Assembly (NCBI GenBank): GCA_000798955.1
Contig: JTLC01000034.1
Location: 1-51,123 of the forward strand
Direction of reading: 5' to 3'
Length of the DNA stretch: 51,123 nt
Origin: Firmicutes bacterium ZOR0006
GTDB taxonomy: Bacteria > Bacillota_I > Bacilli_A > Culicoidibacterales > ZOR0006
In this document: in pieces, positions 32,189 to 41,504 of the stretch
How the letters are laid out: each line of letters opens with the position of its first letter
How positions within the stretch are numbered: the stretch's first letter is position 1
Translations under genes and position numbers: made by a program
The notes under the pieces: model-generated
What the model was told of the DNA's origin: nothing
The model's database searches: none
What the model saw: only the letters and a program-made list of their open reading frames with translations

Positions 32189-33259
32189 ATGAGCCGAATT
32201 ATTTTCCACGTTGATATGAATAGTTTTTTTGCCGCGTGCGAACTGGCGCATCATCCCGAATATCGTGGGAAACCACTCGTTGTCAGTGGGAATAGTCGCC
32301 GCGGTGTAATTACAACAGCAAGCTATGAAGCCCGAGCTTTGGGTATTCATGCAGCCATGCCTTTAAGCGAAGCGAGGCGCATATATCCGCAACTCATTGT
32401 ATTGCCAGTTAATCATGAGCGATATCAACAGTATTCTCGAGCGATGATGGAAATTTTACAGCGCTTTTCACCAAAAGTTGAGCAAGCATCGATTGATGAA
32501 GCGTACTTGGATATGAGTCATTTAATGCTCACGGGTGAATCCTACATTGCGTCTGCTCGAACAATCCAACACACGATTCAAGCTGAATTAGGATTAGGTT
32601 CAAGTATTGGTATTTCTTATAATCGTTTCTTGGCAAAGATGGCTTCTGATATGCAAAAGCCAAATGGATTAACAATTTTGCGACGAGCTGATGTGGCGGT
32701 GAAAATTTGGCCACTTGCTATTGAAGCTATGTACGGTGTCGGTCCAAAAACAGCTGAAAAATTACAAGCACTCGGAATTCGGACTATTGGTGATTTGGCT
32801 GAGTATACAGATCAACAGGCACTTAAAAAGTTGATTGGTGACAAACAAGCTACGTGGTTGCATCAACGTGCAAAAGGTAATGGAAATTATACAATTATGA
32901 CAGCAACCAAAGAAGAACTCGATAGTATCGGACATTCACGTACTTTTGCGAGTGACACAATTGAAGAACGAGAACTAGAAAAACAGTTACAAAAATTATC
33001 CGAACTCGTGATTAAGCGCCTGATCCAACAGCAAGTTATGGCAAAAACAGTGCAAGTCACAATTCGTAACCAACACTTTGAAACGATTACACGATCATTG
33101 ACTGCCCCAAGTTACTATAAAACCGAAGAAGAAATTTTTCTTGCCGCCTTGAATGTCTTTTGGGAACATTGGGATGGGACACCGGTCAGACTACTTGGAG
33201 TTACATTGCAGAATTTGCTGCCAAAGCAATATGTCTACGAACAGCTCCGACTTTTTTAA
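32189..33259 (+). CDS. dinB: DNA polymerase IV (Y family)
   Basis: This error-prone translesion polymerase starts at the ATG at 32189 (TAGGAG at 32175-32180), giving 356 residues. A start at 32162 would be inside the divergent promoter. Catalytic acidic residues are D9 in HVDMNSFFA and D103/E104 in SIDEAYLD. The palm, fingers and thumb (HhH: MYGVGPKTAEKLQALGI) and the little-finger domain follow. No beta-clamp motif was checked in detail, but the tail YEQLRLF fits the QLxLF clamp-binding pattern. No LexA-type box is evident. Confidence 0.94.
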   Translation: MSRIIFHVDMNSFFAACELAHHPEYRGKPLVVSGNSRRGVITTASYEARALGIHAAMPLSEARRIYPQLIVLPVNHERYQQYSRAMMEILQRFSPKVEQASIDEAYLDMSHLMLTGESYIASARTIQHTIQAELGLGSSIGISYNRFLAKMASDMQKPNGLTILRRADVAVKIWPLAIEAMYGVGPKTAEKLQALGIRTIGDLAEYTDQQALKKLIGDKQATWLHQRAKGNGNYTIMTATKEELDSIGHSRTFASDTIEERELEKQLQKLSELVIKRLIQQQVMAKTVQVTIRNQHFETITRSLTAPSYYKTEEEIFLAALNVFWEHWDGTPVRLLGVTLQNLLPKQYVYEQLRLF

Positions 33260-33269
33260 AGTATAAACA

Positions 33270-33298
33270 TTGACATTCTTCTATATGAATGCTATGCT
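33270..33298 (+). promoter_or_regulatory. Promoter of arsC
   Basis: TTGACA (33270-33275), 17 bp and TATGCT (33293-33298). Confidence 0.7.
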
Positions 33299-33333
33299 AA
33301 GTGCATAAATAAGGAAATAAGGGAGAAAAAACG

Positions 33334-33771
33334 ATGTTAAACCGTAAACCACGAGTTGCTTTTATCTGTGTTCACAATTCTTGCCGTTCACAAATGGCTG
33401 AAGCATTAGGAAAACATTTTGCGAGTGATGTTTTTGAATCATACTCAGCAGGAACTGAATTGCGTCCACAAATCAATCAAGATGCTGTACGAATCATTCA
33501 AGATTTATATAGTATTGATATGAATGCGACCCAATCATCAAAATTATTAGCGGATATTCCAGAAGTTGATATTGTTATCACAATGGGATGTAATGTAGAC
33601 TGTCCGTTTTTACCATGTCAACACCGCGAAGACTGGGGGTTAGATGATCCAAGTCATCAAGCAGATGAAGCATTTATTTATACAGCGCAAACAATCGAAG
33701 CAAAAATTCAAGATTTAAAAGCTCGAATTCAGCAAGGTAGCATTCAGCTGAATGCTAATACAGCAGTGTAA
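33334..33771 (+). CDS. arsC: Arsenate reductase, low-molecular-weight phosphatase type
   Basis: The 145-residue protein has the LMW tyrosine phosphatase loop CVHNSCRSQ (catalytic first Cys, then the Cys-Arg end) and the second thiol pair in MGCNVDCPFLPC, with DDPS carrying the general acid. Extra cysteines indicate thioredoxin-coupled arsenate reduction as in Bacillus ArsC. It is a solo gene: no arsenite pump or ArsR is nearby. A phosphatase role cannot be excluded, but the second Cys motif favours ArsC. Confidence 0.88.
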   Translation: MLNRKPRVAFICVHNSCRSQMAEALGKHFASDVFESYSAGTELRPQINQDAVRIIQDLYSIDMNATQSSKLLADIPEVDIVITMGCNVDCPFLPCQHREDWGLDDPSHQADEAFIYTAQTIEAKIQDLKARIQQGSIQLNANTAV

Positions 33772-33789
33772 ATTATCGGATAATCTTGG

Positions 33790-33826
33790 AAAATCAGTAA
33801 CGCATAGCGGCACTGATTTTTTGTTT
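33790..33826 (+). terminator. Rho-independent terminator
   Basis: AAAATCAGT / ACTGATTTTTT with T-rich tail. Confidence 0.8.
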
Positions 33827-33843
33827 GTCTAAAGTCACTTTTT

Positions 33844-33872
33844 TTGAAAATTCACACAAAGTGGCGTATAAT
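33844..33872 (+). promoter_or_regulatory. Promoter of the MATE-gshAB operon
   Basis: TTGAAA (33844-33849), 17 bp and TATAAT (33867-33872). Confidence 0.7.
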
Positions 33873-33935
33873 GGTTGTTGATATCTGCAAATGACATGCG
33901 TAAGAAAGTTGACAGCACGAAGAGGAGAAGAAGGA

Positions 33936-35273
33936 ATGGCAAAAGGAAAAGATTTAACTCAAGGAAAAGAATTACGAGTATTGCTGCAATTAGCAATTCC
34001 AATTATGCTAAGCTCGTTGTTGCAGATGACATATAATTTTGTCGATATGATTTTTGTTGGTCGTCTAGGAAGTGATGCAATAGCGAGCGTTGGGACAGCA
34101 GGGTCATTTATCAATTTAGGTTATGCGATTAATGCCCTCGTTGTTATTGGTGCTGGTATTAAAATTTCGCATGCAGTTGGTGCCAAAAATCAAGAACAAA
34201 CAGGCCAGTATTTACATGCTGCCTATTGGTTTAATGGTGTGATTGCACTGGGTTATGCGACCTTTTTACTTGTCTTTCTCAAACCATTAATTCAATTTTT
34301 TGCTTTACCGGCTCATGTAAGCGGTATGGCCGAAGGTTACTTAGCAATTAGTGCTTTTATGCTCATTCCGAGCTTTTTCAATATTTTATATAGTCGATTG
34401 TTCAGTAGTTTTGGAGATAGTAAAACCGCACTTCGTGTCAGTATGATTGGTGTTGTAGTCAATATACTACTAGATCCGATTTTTATCTTTGGCCTGGATT
34501 TAGGGGTGAATGGTGCCGCCCTTGCAAGTGTGACTGCAAATATGATCATGACACTATTATTTGTTTGGTACTCTCGACATTGGATGCCACAAACAATGAA
34601 AAAATTTATTCGTGTCCCAAAAAGTTGTTTTCAAGCGATTGCGAAACTCGGGTTTCCGATGACGACGCAACGGATTCTCTTTACGTTGATTGGGATTTTG
34701 ATGGCCCGTTTGATTGCAAATTTTGGTGCAGATGCGATTGCTGCTCAGAAGATTGGTTTACAAATCGAATCATTAACTTTTATGGTAATTGGGGGCTTAA
34801 ATGCAGCGACTGCAAGTTTTATCGGTCAAAATTATGGTGCGAAGTTATGGCCACGTATTCGGCAAGGCTATCGAAGTGCAATTTTGGTTGCTATTGCATA
34901 CACACTTGTGACGATGACCATTTTCTTAGTTTTCCCAGAACCGATTGTTCGTGTGTTTGTTGATACACCAGAGACTGTGCAACTGGCTGTTGATTACTTA
35001 CGAATTATTGGTTTAACACAATTGTTTTCTGCGGTCGAGATGGTGACAAATGGTGCCTTCTCAGGCCTTGGTCAAGCCAAATATCCCGCGATAATCAGTA
35101 TTACATTTACGGCTTTGCGCTTGCCAATTGCGATTCTTTTAATGCCGTTTATTGGCTTGAATGGTGTGTGGTGGAGTCTCGCAATTAGTAGTGCTTTGAA
35201 GGGAATAATTGCCTACTTAGTGTTCCAAAAGAAAGGATTGAAGCAACATGAAGAAAATTTTAAAGCAGTGTAG
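33936..35273 (+). CDS. MATE family multidrug/cation exporter
   Basis: From the ATG at 33936 (AGGAGAAGAAGG upstream) the protein has 445 residues and about 12 membrane segments in two similar halves. PIMLSSLLQMTYNFVDMIFVGRLG opens the first half, typical for MATE proteins. KLGFPMTTQRILFTLIGILMARLIANFGADAIAAQKIG opens the second. These pumps export cationic compounds with Na+ or H+. The last 26 nt overlap the gshAB start, so the two are co-translated, perhaps pairing export with thiol synthesis. Substrate unknown. Confidence 0.9.
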   Translation: MAKGKDLTQGKELRVLLQLAIPIMLSSLLQMTYNFVDMIFVGRLGSDAIASVGTAGSFINLGYAINALVVIGAGIKISHAVGAKNQEQTGQYLHAAYWFNGVIALGYATFLLVFLKPLIQFFALPAHVSGMAEGYLAISAFMLIPSFFNILYSRLFSSFGDSKTALRVSMIGVVVNILLDPIFIFGLDLGVNGAALASVTANMIMTLLFVWYSRHWMPQTMKKFIRVPKSCFQAIAKLGFPMTTQRILFTLIGILMARLIANFGADAIAAQKIGLQIESLTFMVIGGLNAATASFIGQNYGAKLWPRIRQGYRSAILVAIAYTLVTMTIFLVFPEPIVRVFVDTPETVQLAVDYLRIIGLTQLFSAVEMVTNGAFSGLGQAKYPAIISITFTALRLPIAILLMPFIGLNGVWWSLAISSALKGIIAYLVFQKKGLKQHEENFKAV

Positions 35274-37527
35274 TCCCTACGAATTGAGTCAGGGGAATTT
35301 TGGTCTTGAACGTGAGGCTTTACGAGTGCAAGACAATGGTGAACTTGCTGTGAGTGAACATCCTGTCATCTTTGGTGACAAACTCAATCATCCGTATATT
35401 ACAACTGACTTTGCTGAAAGCCAACTCGAGTTGATTACACCAGTTTTTCCAACTCCAGCGAAAGCACACGAATTCTTGACGGCACTGTATGATATTACTG
35501 CTCTAGAACTCGAAAATGAATGGCTTTGGCCGCAATCAATGCCGTGTATTGTTGATGATGAAACACAAGTGACCTTGGCAACGTATAACCATGGACCGAA
35601 CGGCGAAAGTGCTCGTGCTTATCGTGAGCATTTAGCACAACGTTACGGTGTTAAAAAACAATTGATTTCTGGGATTCATTTTAATTTTTCGTTTGCTGAG
35701 CCATTATTACAAAAATGGTATCAATTGAGTGAATCGCATTTACCCTATCAAACCTTTAAAGATAATGTCTATTTAAAATTAGTGCGCCAATACTTACGTT
35801 ATCGGTGGTTGCTCGTGTATTTATTTGGGGCAACATCAACTTTACATGAGAGTTATTGTCGTGAATGCGAAAGTGATGAACATACTGTTTCTTTGCGTAA
35901 TAGTAGTTGCGGCTATCAAAATGAAACACCACTATATGCTGATTACCGCTCATTGTCGGCATATGTTGCGAGTGTCGAAAAATTTATGCATGATGGTTTA
36001 ATTTACTCACCGAAAGAATTTTACAATCAAATTCGTCTCAAATCGAAAAATGAACAACAACCATTAACATCGTTACTTCATGATGGTGTACAATATGTTG
36101 AAATGCGGACAATTGATATCAATCCCTTTGAAAAAGCTGGGGTTGCGAAAGTAGATTTAGAATTTTTGCAATTATTTTCGCTCTTCCTCTTAACAATACC
36201 GGAAACAACATATGATGATTGGCAAGAAGAAGCACAATACAATTACCAACAAGTGGCTTTACGTGGACGGGTTGGTGAGTGTGAATTACTTCATGATGGT
36301 GAAGCCGTGTCTTTACAAGTATGGGGACAAGCATTGGTAGCTAAAATGCAAACATTTAATCAAGAATTGGGACTTGCTTTTGCTGATGCCTTAAAATCAG
36401 TAAAATCACGAATTGAAGATCCTTCTACAACATATGCTGCGCGAATTGCGAGATTGGTAAAGCAACATGGTTATGTAAAAGCCCATATGATTCTTGCCAA
36501 AAATTATTATGCTCAGGCACAAGAGCAAGCCTATCGGCTCCAAGGCTTTGAGCATTTAGAATTATCGACACAAATCTTGTTGCGTGATGCGATTAAACAT
36601 GGAATTGAAGTCGAGGTACTTGATGAAACTGATAATTTTATCGCTTTGAAAAAGGGCGATAAAATCGAGTATGTGCAACAAGCAACCAAAACGTCATTAG
36701 ATAGTTATAGTACCGTCCTTGTCATGGAAAATAAAGTTGTCACTAAAACCGTCCTAGAACGAGCAAATATTCCGGTGCCACAAGGGCAAGTTTTTCAAGA
36801 AATTTCGCAAGCACAAAGTGCCTATGAACAATTTGCCCACCGTGGATTTGTTGTCAAACCCAAATCAACAAATTTTGGATTAGGAATATCGATTTTTACT
36901 CATGGATGTGATTTGGCTGACTATACGAAAGCGCTCGAAATTGCCTTTGCACATGATCACGATGTCATTGTCGAAGCCTTTGTCAGTGGGAAAGAATATC
37001 GCTTTTTGATCATTAACCAGGAAGTTGTTGGTGTTTTACACCGAGTGCCAGCAAATGTTTTGGGAAATGGTGAGATGAGTATCCGCGAGTTAGTTGCACA
37101 AAAAAACTTGGATCCATTGCGTGGTGTTGGCTATAAAACGCCATTAGAAAAAATCAAGTTAGACGATAGTGCGCGCCTCTTCTTGGCTCAACAACATTTC
37201 AATTTCGATAGTATTCCTAGTCAAAATCAAGTGGTTTATTTGCGCGAAAATTCAAATATTAGTACAGGTGGCGATAGTTTGGATTTTACTGATTTGATTC
37301 ACCCAAGTTACTTTGAAGTTGCGAAGCAAGCAGCGGCAGCAGTTCAAGCAAATATTTGTGGTGTTGATATGATGATTCAAGATATTCACCAGTTTGATGC
37401 CACGCATGAATACGCGATTATTGAGTTAAACTTTAACCCAGCCATCCATATTCATTGTTTTCCGTATCAAGGAAGTAATCGTCAAGCCGGAATGAAAATT
37501 TTACAAGCACTCAATTTAGTAGAGTAG
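35248..37527 (+). CDS. gshAB: Bifunctional glutamate-cysteine ligase / glutathione synthetase
   Basis: This 759-residue fusion (GshF type) makes glutathione from Glu, Cys and Gly in one protein. The N-terminal ligase runs to about residue 470 (GNFGLEREALRV, TTDFAESQLELITPVF, GIHFNFSFAEPL, YVEMRTIDINPF). The C-terminal half is an ATP-grasp synthetase (FVVKPKSTNFGLGISIF, VEAFVSGKEYRFLIIN, ENSNISTGGDSLDFTD, IIELNFNPAIHIHCFPYQG). AAAGGA sits inside the upstream MATE gene. Such fusions are known from streptococci, enterococci, Listeria and relatives. It may supply the peroxidase at 12564 if that enzyme uses glutathione. Confidence 0.95.
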   Translation: MKKILKQCSPYELSQGNFGLEREALRVQDNGELAVSEHPVIFGDKLNHPYITTDFAESQLELITPVFPTPAKAHEFLTALYDITALELENEWLWPQSMPCIVDDETQVTLATYNHGPNGESARAYREHLAQRYGVKKQLISGIHFNFSFAEPLLQKWYQLSESHLPYQTFKDNVYLKLVRQYLRYRWLLVYLFGATSTLHESYCRECESDEHTVSLRNSSCGYQNETPLYADYRSLSAYVASVEKFMHDGLIYSPKEFYNQIRLKSKNEQQPLTSLLHDGVQYVEMRTIDINPFEKAGVAKVDLEFLQLFSLFLLTIPETTYDDWQEEAQYNYQQVALRGRVGECELLHDGEAVSLQVWGQALVAKMQTFNQELGLAFADALKSVKSRIEDPSTTYAARIARLVKQHGYVKAHMILAKNYYAQAQEQAYRLQGFEHLELSTQILLRDAIKHGIEVEVLDETDNFIALKKGDKIEYVQQATKTSLDSYSTVLVMENKVVTKTVLERANIPVPQGQVFQEISQAQSAYEQFAHRGFVVKPKSTNFGLGISIFTHGCDLADYTKALEIAFAHDHDVIVEAFVSGKEYRFLIINQEVVGVLHRVPANVLGNGEMSIRELVAQKNLDPLRGVGYKTPLEKIKLDDSARLFLAQQHFNFDSIPSQNQVVYLRENSNISTGGDSLDFTDLIHPSYFEVAKQAAAAVQANICGVDMMIQDIHQFDATHEYAIIELNFNPAIHIHCFPYQGSNRQAGMKILQALNLVE

Positions 37528-37538
37528 CCGATTAGTAT

Positions 37539-37581
37539 AACAAAAAAGATGCTCAGTTCAAAACTGAGCATCTTTTTTGTT
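37539..37581. terminator. Bidirectional terminator between gshAB and the GGDEF genes
   Basis: A 19-20 bp perfect stem from AACAAAAAAGATGCTCAGTT (37539-37558) serves both convergent units. Confidence 0.92.
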
Positions 37582-39430
37582 ATGAAGGTAGATTGGAATT
37601 CGGTATGGAGAGAGCAATGTCAGCTGCGGTAATTTGATTACGACCAGCGACTTTTGCTTGATAGAGAGCTGTATCAGCTTCGGCAATTAATGTCGTTAAT
37701 TTTTTTGTGGCTACAGATAGACTATAACCAATACTCATTGTCACCGTACTCTCAGCAGTGATGCCATGGTGAGGAATTTGTGCGGTCTGAAGCACTGTTT
37801 GGAACTGATGGAGTTTTCTAACAAAAGTCGCTTCATTCACATTCGCGGCAACAATCAAAAACTCTTCACCACCGTAGCGAATTAAATGGTAATCAGGACA
37901 TGTGCTCCGTAATAAATCAGCAAATTTTTTGAGTAGTGTATCACCAGCAAGGTGGCCATAGAAGTCATTATATTTTTTAAAGAAATCCAAATCAATCATG
38001 GCGCATGCCAGTGGCAGATTTTCAGTAGACTGATATTCTAAATTTGCCAATGCTTGACGGTTACCAAGCTTCGTAAGGGGATCAGTAATCGCTTGCGTAT
38101 AAATTTGTTGATAGGTCGTATTTGCTTGGACGAGTAAATTGGTAATCGTTTGATCGTGATAGCGTGATTTATAGGCGACGAGGGCATGATTTTTTTGATT
38201 AGCAACGAGTTCGTGGCGAAGCGCATCGAAGTATTCAAAATGTTCGATAGCATTTTCGAATTGTTCAAGAGCTGCAAATGCTTGGCTGAGCTCATAGTGG
38301 AGCGTACTTTGTAACTGAAGATTGGGAGTTTTTTGATTGATACGTAAGGCATCAAGAAAATAATTTTTAGCAGAAATAAATTGGTGTGAACGTAAGGCAA
38401 TTTTACCACGTAGCCGCAACCAATTGAGTTGAAATAAAGGGAAAAGTTCGTGATACCAAAGACTTGCAAGTAACTCTTCAGCTCCTTCAATCGTTGTAGC
38501 AAAATGGGGAAGGGTATTTTTGAGATCTGCTAACTCAATCTCAACTTCTAAGCAAGCGAGTGAGAATTGTAAAATAACTTTTTGTTCTGATTTTTTTAAA
38601 TTGTTGATATCTTCCAGAAGGGGACGGAGCTGGTGGGCTTTTTCATATTGGTAACTTTTTTGGAAAAAAGTTATTGCATCAATAATGCTCATAAAATAGT
38701 AAAAGGCATCAATATTTTGTTCCCAAAGGGGAGAGGAGACAAGTTGTTCGTAGAGCATCGTTGTCTCTTCCGGGTTATTCGTATTACTTGAAGCAAAAGC
38801 GAGCCCTTTGAGCGTGAGAAGGGTGAGTGGCGTGTTTGGTAGGATCTCCAACATCGACTGTGCTTTTTCGAAGCAAGTAATTGCCAGTAATGGGTTGGGT
38901 AATTCATCTAAATAAAAATGTCCAAGTTCAAAGTAAAGGTAGGCGGTAATCATCGTTTCCCGAAGTTTAGGCAAGAGCATCGAAAGTTGCAAGCGTAAAT
39001 AGAAGATGCGCGAGTGATGTGCCGGATTAGGTTGTAAACTAATCATCAATTTTGCTAGCAAATAACCATAATACTCAGAAGGTAATGTTTCGCGTAACTG
39101 TTGTAAAGCGTGATGAATGTGCTCTTTTTCGAGTAAAAAATTGGTAATAGTTTGATAAATATGTAAGAAGTAGAGTGATTCAGCGGGAATTTCTTCATGA
39201 GAAACACTTGCGAAAAGGGTACTAGCATCAGTATATTTTTTTTGCCGAAACGCGACAAGCGCCTGTAAATAGCGACTAAAATGAAACCGCTGAGGATTAA
39301 ATTCTAGTTCTAAGCGTAGGCGAAGTTGGCGGAAATATTCAGTGGAAAAATAAGCACCGGTGTGAAAGAGAAGGTCTTGTTCAAGTTTAATAAAATAACG
39401 GTAGTTAATAGCTGAATAGCGATGGTTCAT
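37580..39430 (-). CDS. Diguanylate cyclase with TPR-like helical sensor region (second gene)
   Basis: The 616-residue soluble protein has about 440 residues of helical repeats (TPR-like pairs such as AESLYFLHIYQTITNFLLEKE), a short coiled linker and a C-terminal GGDEF domain. The domain keeps IDLDFFKKYNDFYGH and the active-site RYGGEEF, so c-di-GMP synthesis is plausible. The inhibitory RxxD before the motif is absent (CPDY instead). No membrane segment or signal peptide is seen. AAAGGAG precedes the ATG, 27 nt after the stop of its paralogue upstream. Together they form an operon. No EAL or HD-GYP phosphodiesterase is in this window. Confidence 0.88.
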   Translation of the reverse strand: MNHRYSAINYRYFIKLEQDLLFHTGAYFSTEYFRQLRLRLELEFNPQRFHFSRYLQALVAFRQKKYTDASTLFASVSHEEIPAESLYFLHIYQTITNFLLEKEHIHHALQQLRETLPSEYYGYLLAKLMISLQPNPAHHSRIFYLRLQLSMLLPKLRETMITAYLYFELGHFYLDELPNPLLAITCFEKAQSMLEILPNTPLTLLTLKGLAFASSNTNNPEETTMLYEQLVSSPLWEQNIDAFYYFMSIIDAITFFQKSYQYEKAHQLRPLLEDINNLKKSEQKVILQFSLACLEVEIELADLKNTLPHFATTIEGAEELLASLWYHELFPLFQLNWLRLRGKIALRSHQFISAKNYFLDALRINQKTPNLQLQSTLHYELSQAFAALEQFENAIEHFEYFDALRHELVANQKNHALVAYKSRYHDQTITNLLVQANTTYQQIYTQAITDPLTKLGNRQALANLEYQSTENLPLACAMIDLDFFKKYNDFYGHLAGDTLLKKFADLLRSTCPDYHLIRYGGEEFLIVAANVNEATFVRKLHQFQTVLQTAQIPHHGITAESTVTMSIGYSLSVATKKLTTLIAEADTALYQAKVAGRNQITAADIALSIPNSNLPS

Positions 39431-39457
39431 AGAGTAACTCCTTTTTTGATCAGCAAT

Positions 39458-41263
39458 TTAATTGAAACGGACATGATTACGTCCATTAGCTTTGACTTGG
39501 TATAGTGCTTGATCCGCCAATTGGAAAGCGACCTCAAAATCAAATTCTGGTTGTTGCTGCCAATTGGCACCAATGCTGACGGTAACAGTTTGCGTGTTAG
39601 TTTGTAATGATAGCTCAATGGGTGTTTGGCCAATAGTATCAACGAGTTGAATTAAGGTTTTGGAAAAAAGTTGATAATCATTTCCATAGTAAAGGAGTAA
39701 GAATTCCTCACCACCATAACGGAAAGCTTTATAATCAGGAGATAATTCTTGCAAAATTACACCGGCAACAGTTTTGAGCGCACGATCGCCATTTTGATGG
39801 CCGAAAGTATCATTAAATTGTTTGAAATAATCACAATCAAGGATAGCACAAGCCGTTGGGGTTGAAGCTTCAAGTTCTTGGTATAAAACTTGGCGGGTAA
39901 AGAGTTTAGTGAGGGGGTCATACTGGTGGTGTTGTTTTAACAAACTTGTTGAAGCTTCGATTTTCTCAAGCTGTTGTTGTTGGAGTTGACGATCAAAAGC
40001 ATCATATTCTGATTTGAATTGATTCGAAAAATTTTGGAGATGCCACATTGTAAAACAGTCATCATAAGCTTGATAGTAACTCCAGGCTAAGAGATAATCA
40101 GCGAGTGACTTATAGGTTGTAGCAATTTTTTTATAAAGAGAGGCAATTGCTAAATGCTTTCCTGGTGCATGCTCGTGTAAAATATTTAAATGCGTCAAAT
40201 AAATATAGAGTAGCTGCTCGGGATTATCATGAAATTGTTCATGGATAAAAGCTTCGAGATTGAGAAAATCTGCTTCAAGGTGTGGAAGTAGGCGAATATC
40301 AAGGGCTAAGTAGGCATCAGAAAGGTGGAGAAATTGCTGCCAAACAATTTCAAATGTTGCTTGTGGTTGGTAACATTTGAGAAAGAGTTCAGAAAGTTGA
40401 ACATACACGTGAATTTCTGCTGTTTGTGCGATTTTGTTGGCAAACAAACTTAATTCATGCTGCCATGTCTGTGCTCGCTCAAGTTGATTGTTCTCAAGAT
40501 AGGTCAGAATCACATGATAGTATGTTGGAATCAGTTGGGTTGCAGTAATAGTTTGATTTTGCTTATGAAAATCTAATGCGCGTAGCAAATAAGAAAGTGC
40601 TTCTTCAGTTAAGTGATTATTGCGATAAATCATCCCAATATTATGTAAAAAAGCAAATTCAAGTTGTGCAGCTTCATTTTTTTGGGCAAGCTGAAAGCCA
40701 TGCATGTTTGAGTGAAGTCCAAGCTCGGTCTTATCAATAACAGATGTGTACGTATCGGCAATGAAATAGGTTGCCAGTGCACAAATAGGCAGTGAGAGTT
40801 GAGCTATCTGTTCTTGAAAAGAGAGTAGTCGCTTCTCTAATTGAAATAATAGTTTTGGTTCACGACCAAGACGCTTCAATAAAAAACATTCAGCAAAAAT
40901 GCGATGTTCATCTGAAGCTGTTGCTTGCCACTTGGCAAAATCATCAAGGTGTTCGCCTAATTGGGGGGTTACTTGTAGGCGGAAAATCCACAGAAGCGTA
41001 TCAAAAAAATGACGAGAATATTTTGGAAGTTGTTGACGAACAATAGGTGAAAAAGTCTGCTGTGCTGCAATAAAATCACCTTGATAAAATTGGAGCCAGG
41101 CCTGTGTCAACAAATAACTATCTCGATGTGTGAAAATGGTTAATTGCTGAAATTGATTTTGTAATTGTAAAAATCGAGCATGGGCAGGATTGGGTAAATC
41201 TCGAAAGAGTAGTGTAGATAAATCAGTTAAAATTTGATCAAATTGCATAATTTTTTCGTTCAT
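39458..41263 (-). CDS. Diguanylate cyclase with TPR-like helical sensor region (first gene)
   Basis: The 601-residue paralogue of the following gene has the same plan: helical repeats to about residue 435, then GGDEF with LDCDYFKQFNDTFGHQNGD and RYGGEEF. The inhibitory RxxD is again missing (SPDY). The two proteins differ strongly in the helical part and clearly in the cyclase, so the duplication is old. The start is at 41263 with AAAGGGGATGA upstream on the minus strand. Its promoter region (41264-41504) is shared with divergent kup. Confidence 0.87.
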   Translation of the reverse strand: MNEKIMQFDQILTDLSTLLFRDLPNPAHARFLQLQNQFQQLTIFTHRDSYLLTQAWLQFYQGDFIAAQQTFSPIVRQQLPKYSRHFFDTLLWIFRLQVTPQLGEHLDDFAKWQATASDEHRIFAECFLLKRLGREPKLLFQLEKRLLSFQEQIAQLSLPICALATYFIADTYTSVIDKTELGLHSNMHGFQLAQKNEAAQLEFAFLHNIGMIYRNNHLTEEALSYLLRALDFHKQNQTITATQLIPTYYHVILTYLENNQLERAQTWQHELSLFANKIAQTAEIHVYVQLSELFLKCYQPQATFEIVWQQFLHLSDAYLALDIRLLPHLEADFLNLEAFIHEQFHDNPEQLLYIYLTHLNILHEHAPGKHLAIASLYKKIATTYKSLADYLLAWSYYQAYDDCFTMWHLQNFSNQFKSEYDAFDRQLQQQQLEKIEASTSLLKQHHQYDPLTKLFTRQVLYQELEASTPTACAILDCDYFKQFNDTFGHQNGDRALKTVAGVILQELSPDYKAFRYGGEEFLLLYYGNDYQLFSKTLIQLVDTIGQTPIELSLQTNTQTVTVSIGANWQQQPEFDFEVAFQLADQALYQVKANGRNHVRFN

Positions 41264-41441
41264 GGAATACTATCATCCCCTTTAACAATATATTAATACA
41301 AAAGCTAGCTTTATACAAGGAAAAGGGTTTCTTAACCTGAAAAAATCATCGTTTTTTCAAAAATAAGAGACGGTAACGCTTAGTGATTCTGTATAAAAAA
41401 TGAAGTTTATTTTCTGGGGAATTTAGCTAAAAATAAAAAAG
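41264..41441. other. Divergent intergenic region between the GGDEF operon and kup
   Basis: This stretch holds a perfect palindrome AAAGCTAGCTTT (41301-41312) and a hairpin TGAAAAAA (41338-41345) / TTTTTTCA (41352-41359). Either may be a regulator site. I see no c-di-AMP or c-di-GMP riboswitch fold and no open frame. Confidence 0.35.
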
Positions 41442-41469
41442 TTGAAAACGGCAAAGAAATTGTTAAAAT
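41442..41469 (+). promoter_or_regulatory. Promoter of kup
   Basis: TTGAAA (41442-41447), 16 bp and TAAAAT (41464-41469). The short 5' leader leaves no room for a riboswitch. Confidence 0.5.
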
Positions 41470-41504
41470 AATGGTGTTATCTGGCAAAGAAAGAAGAGGA
41501 TAAA

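Noticed and set aside
38038-38502. 154-codon alternative frame within the GGDEF gene
   Set aside because: It overlaps the helical-repeat coding frame on the same strand and lacks a start signal.
41360-41504. A c-di-AMP riboswitch upstream of kup
   Set aside because: The predicted transcript start leaves only about 30 nt of leader and no conserved riboswitch core was recognised.
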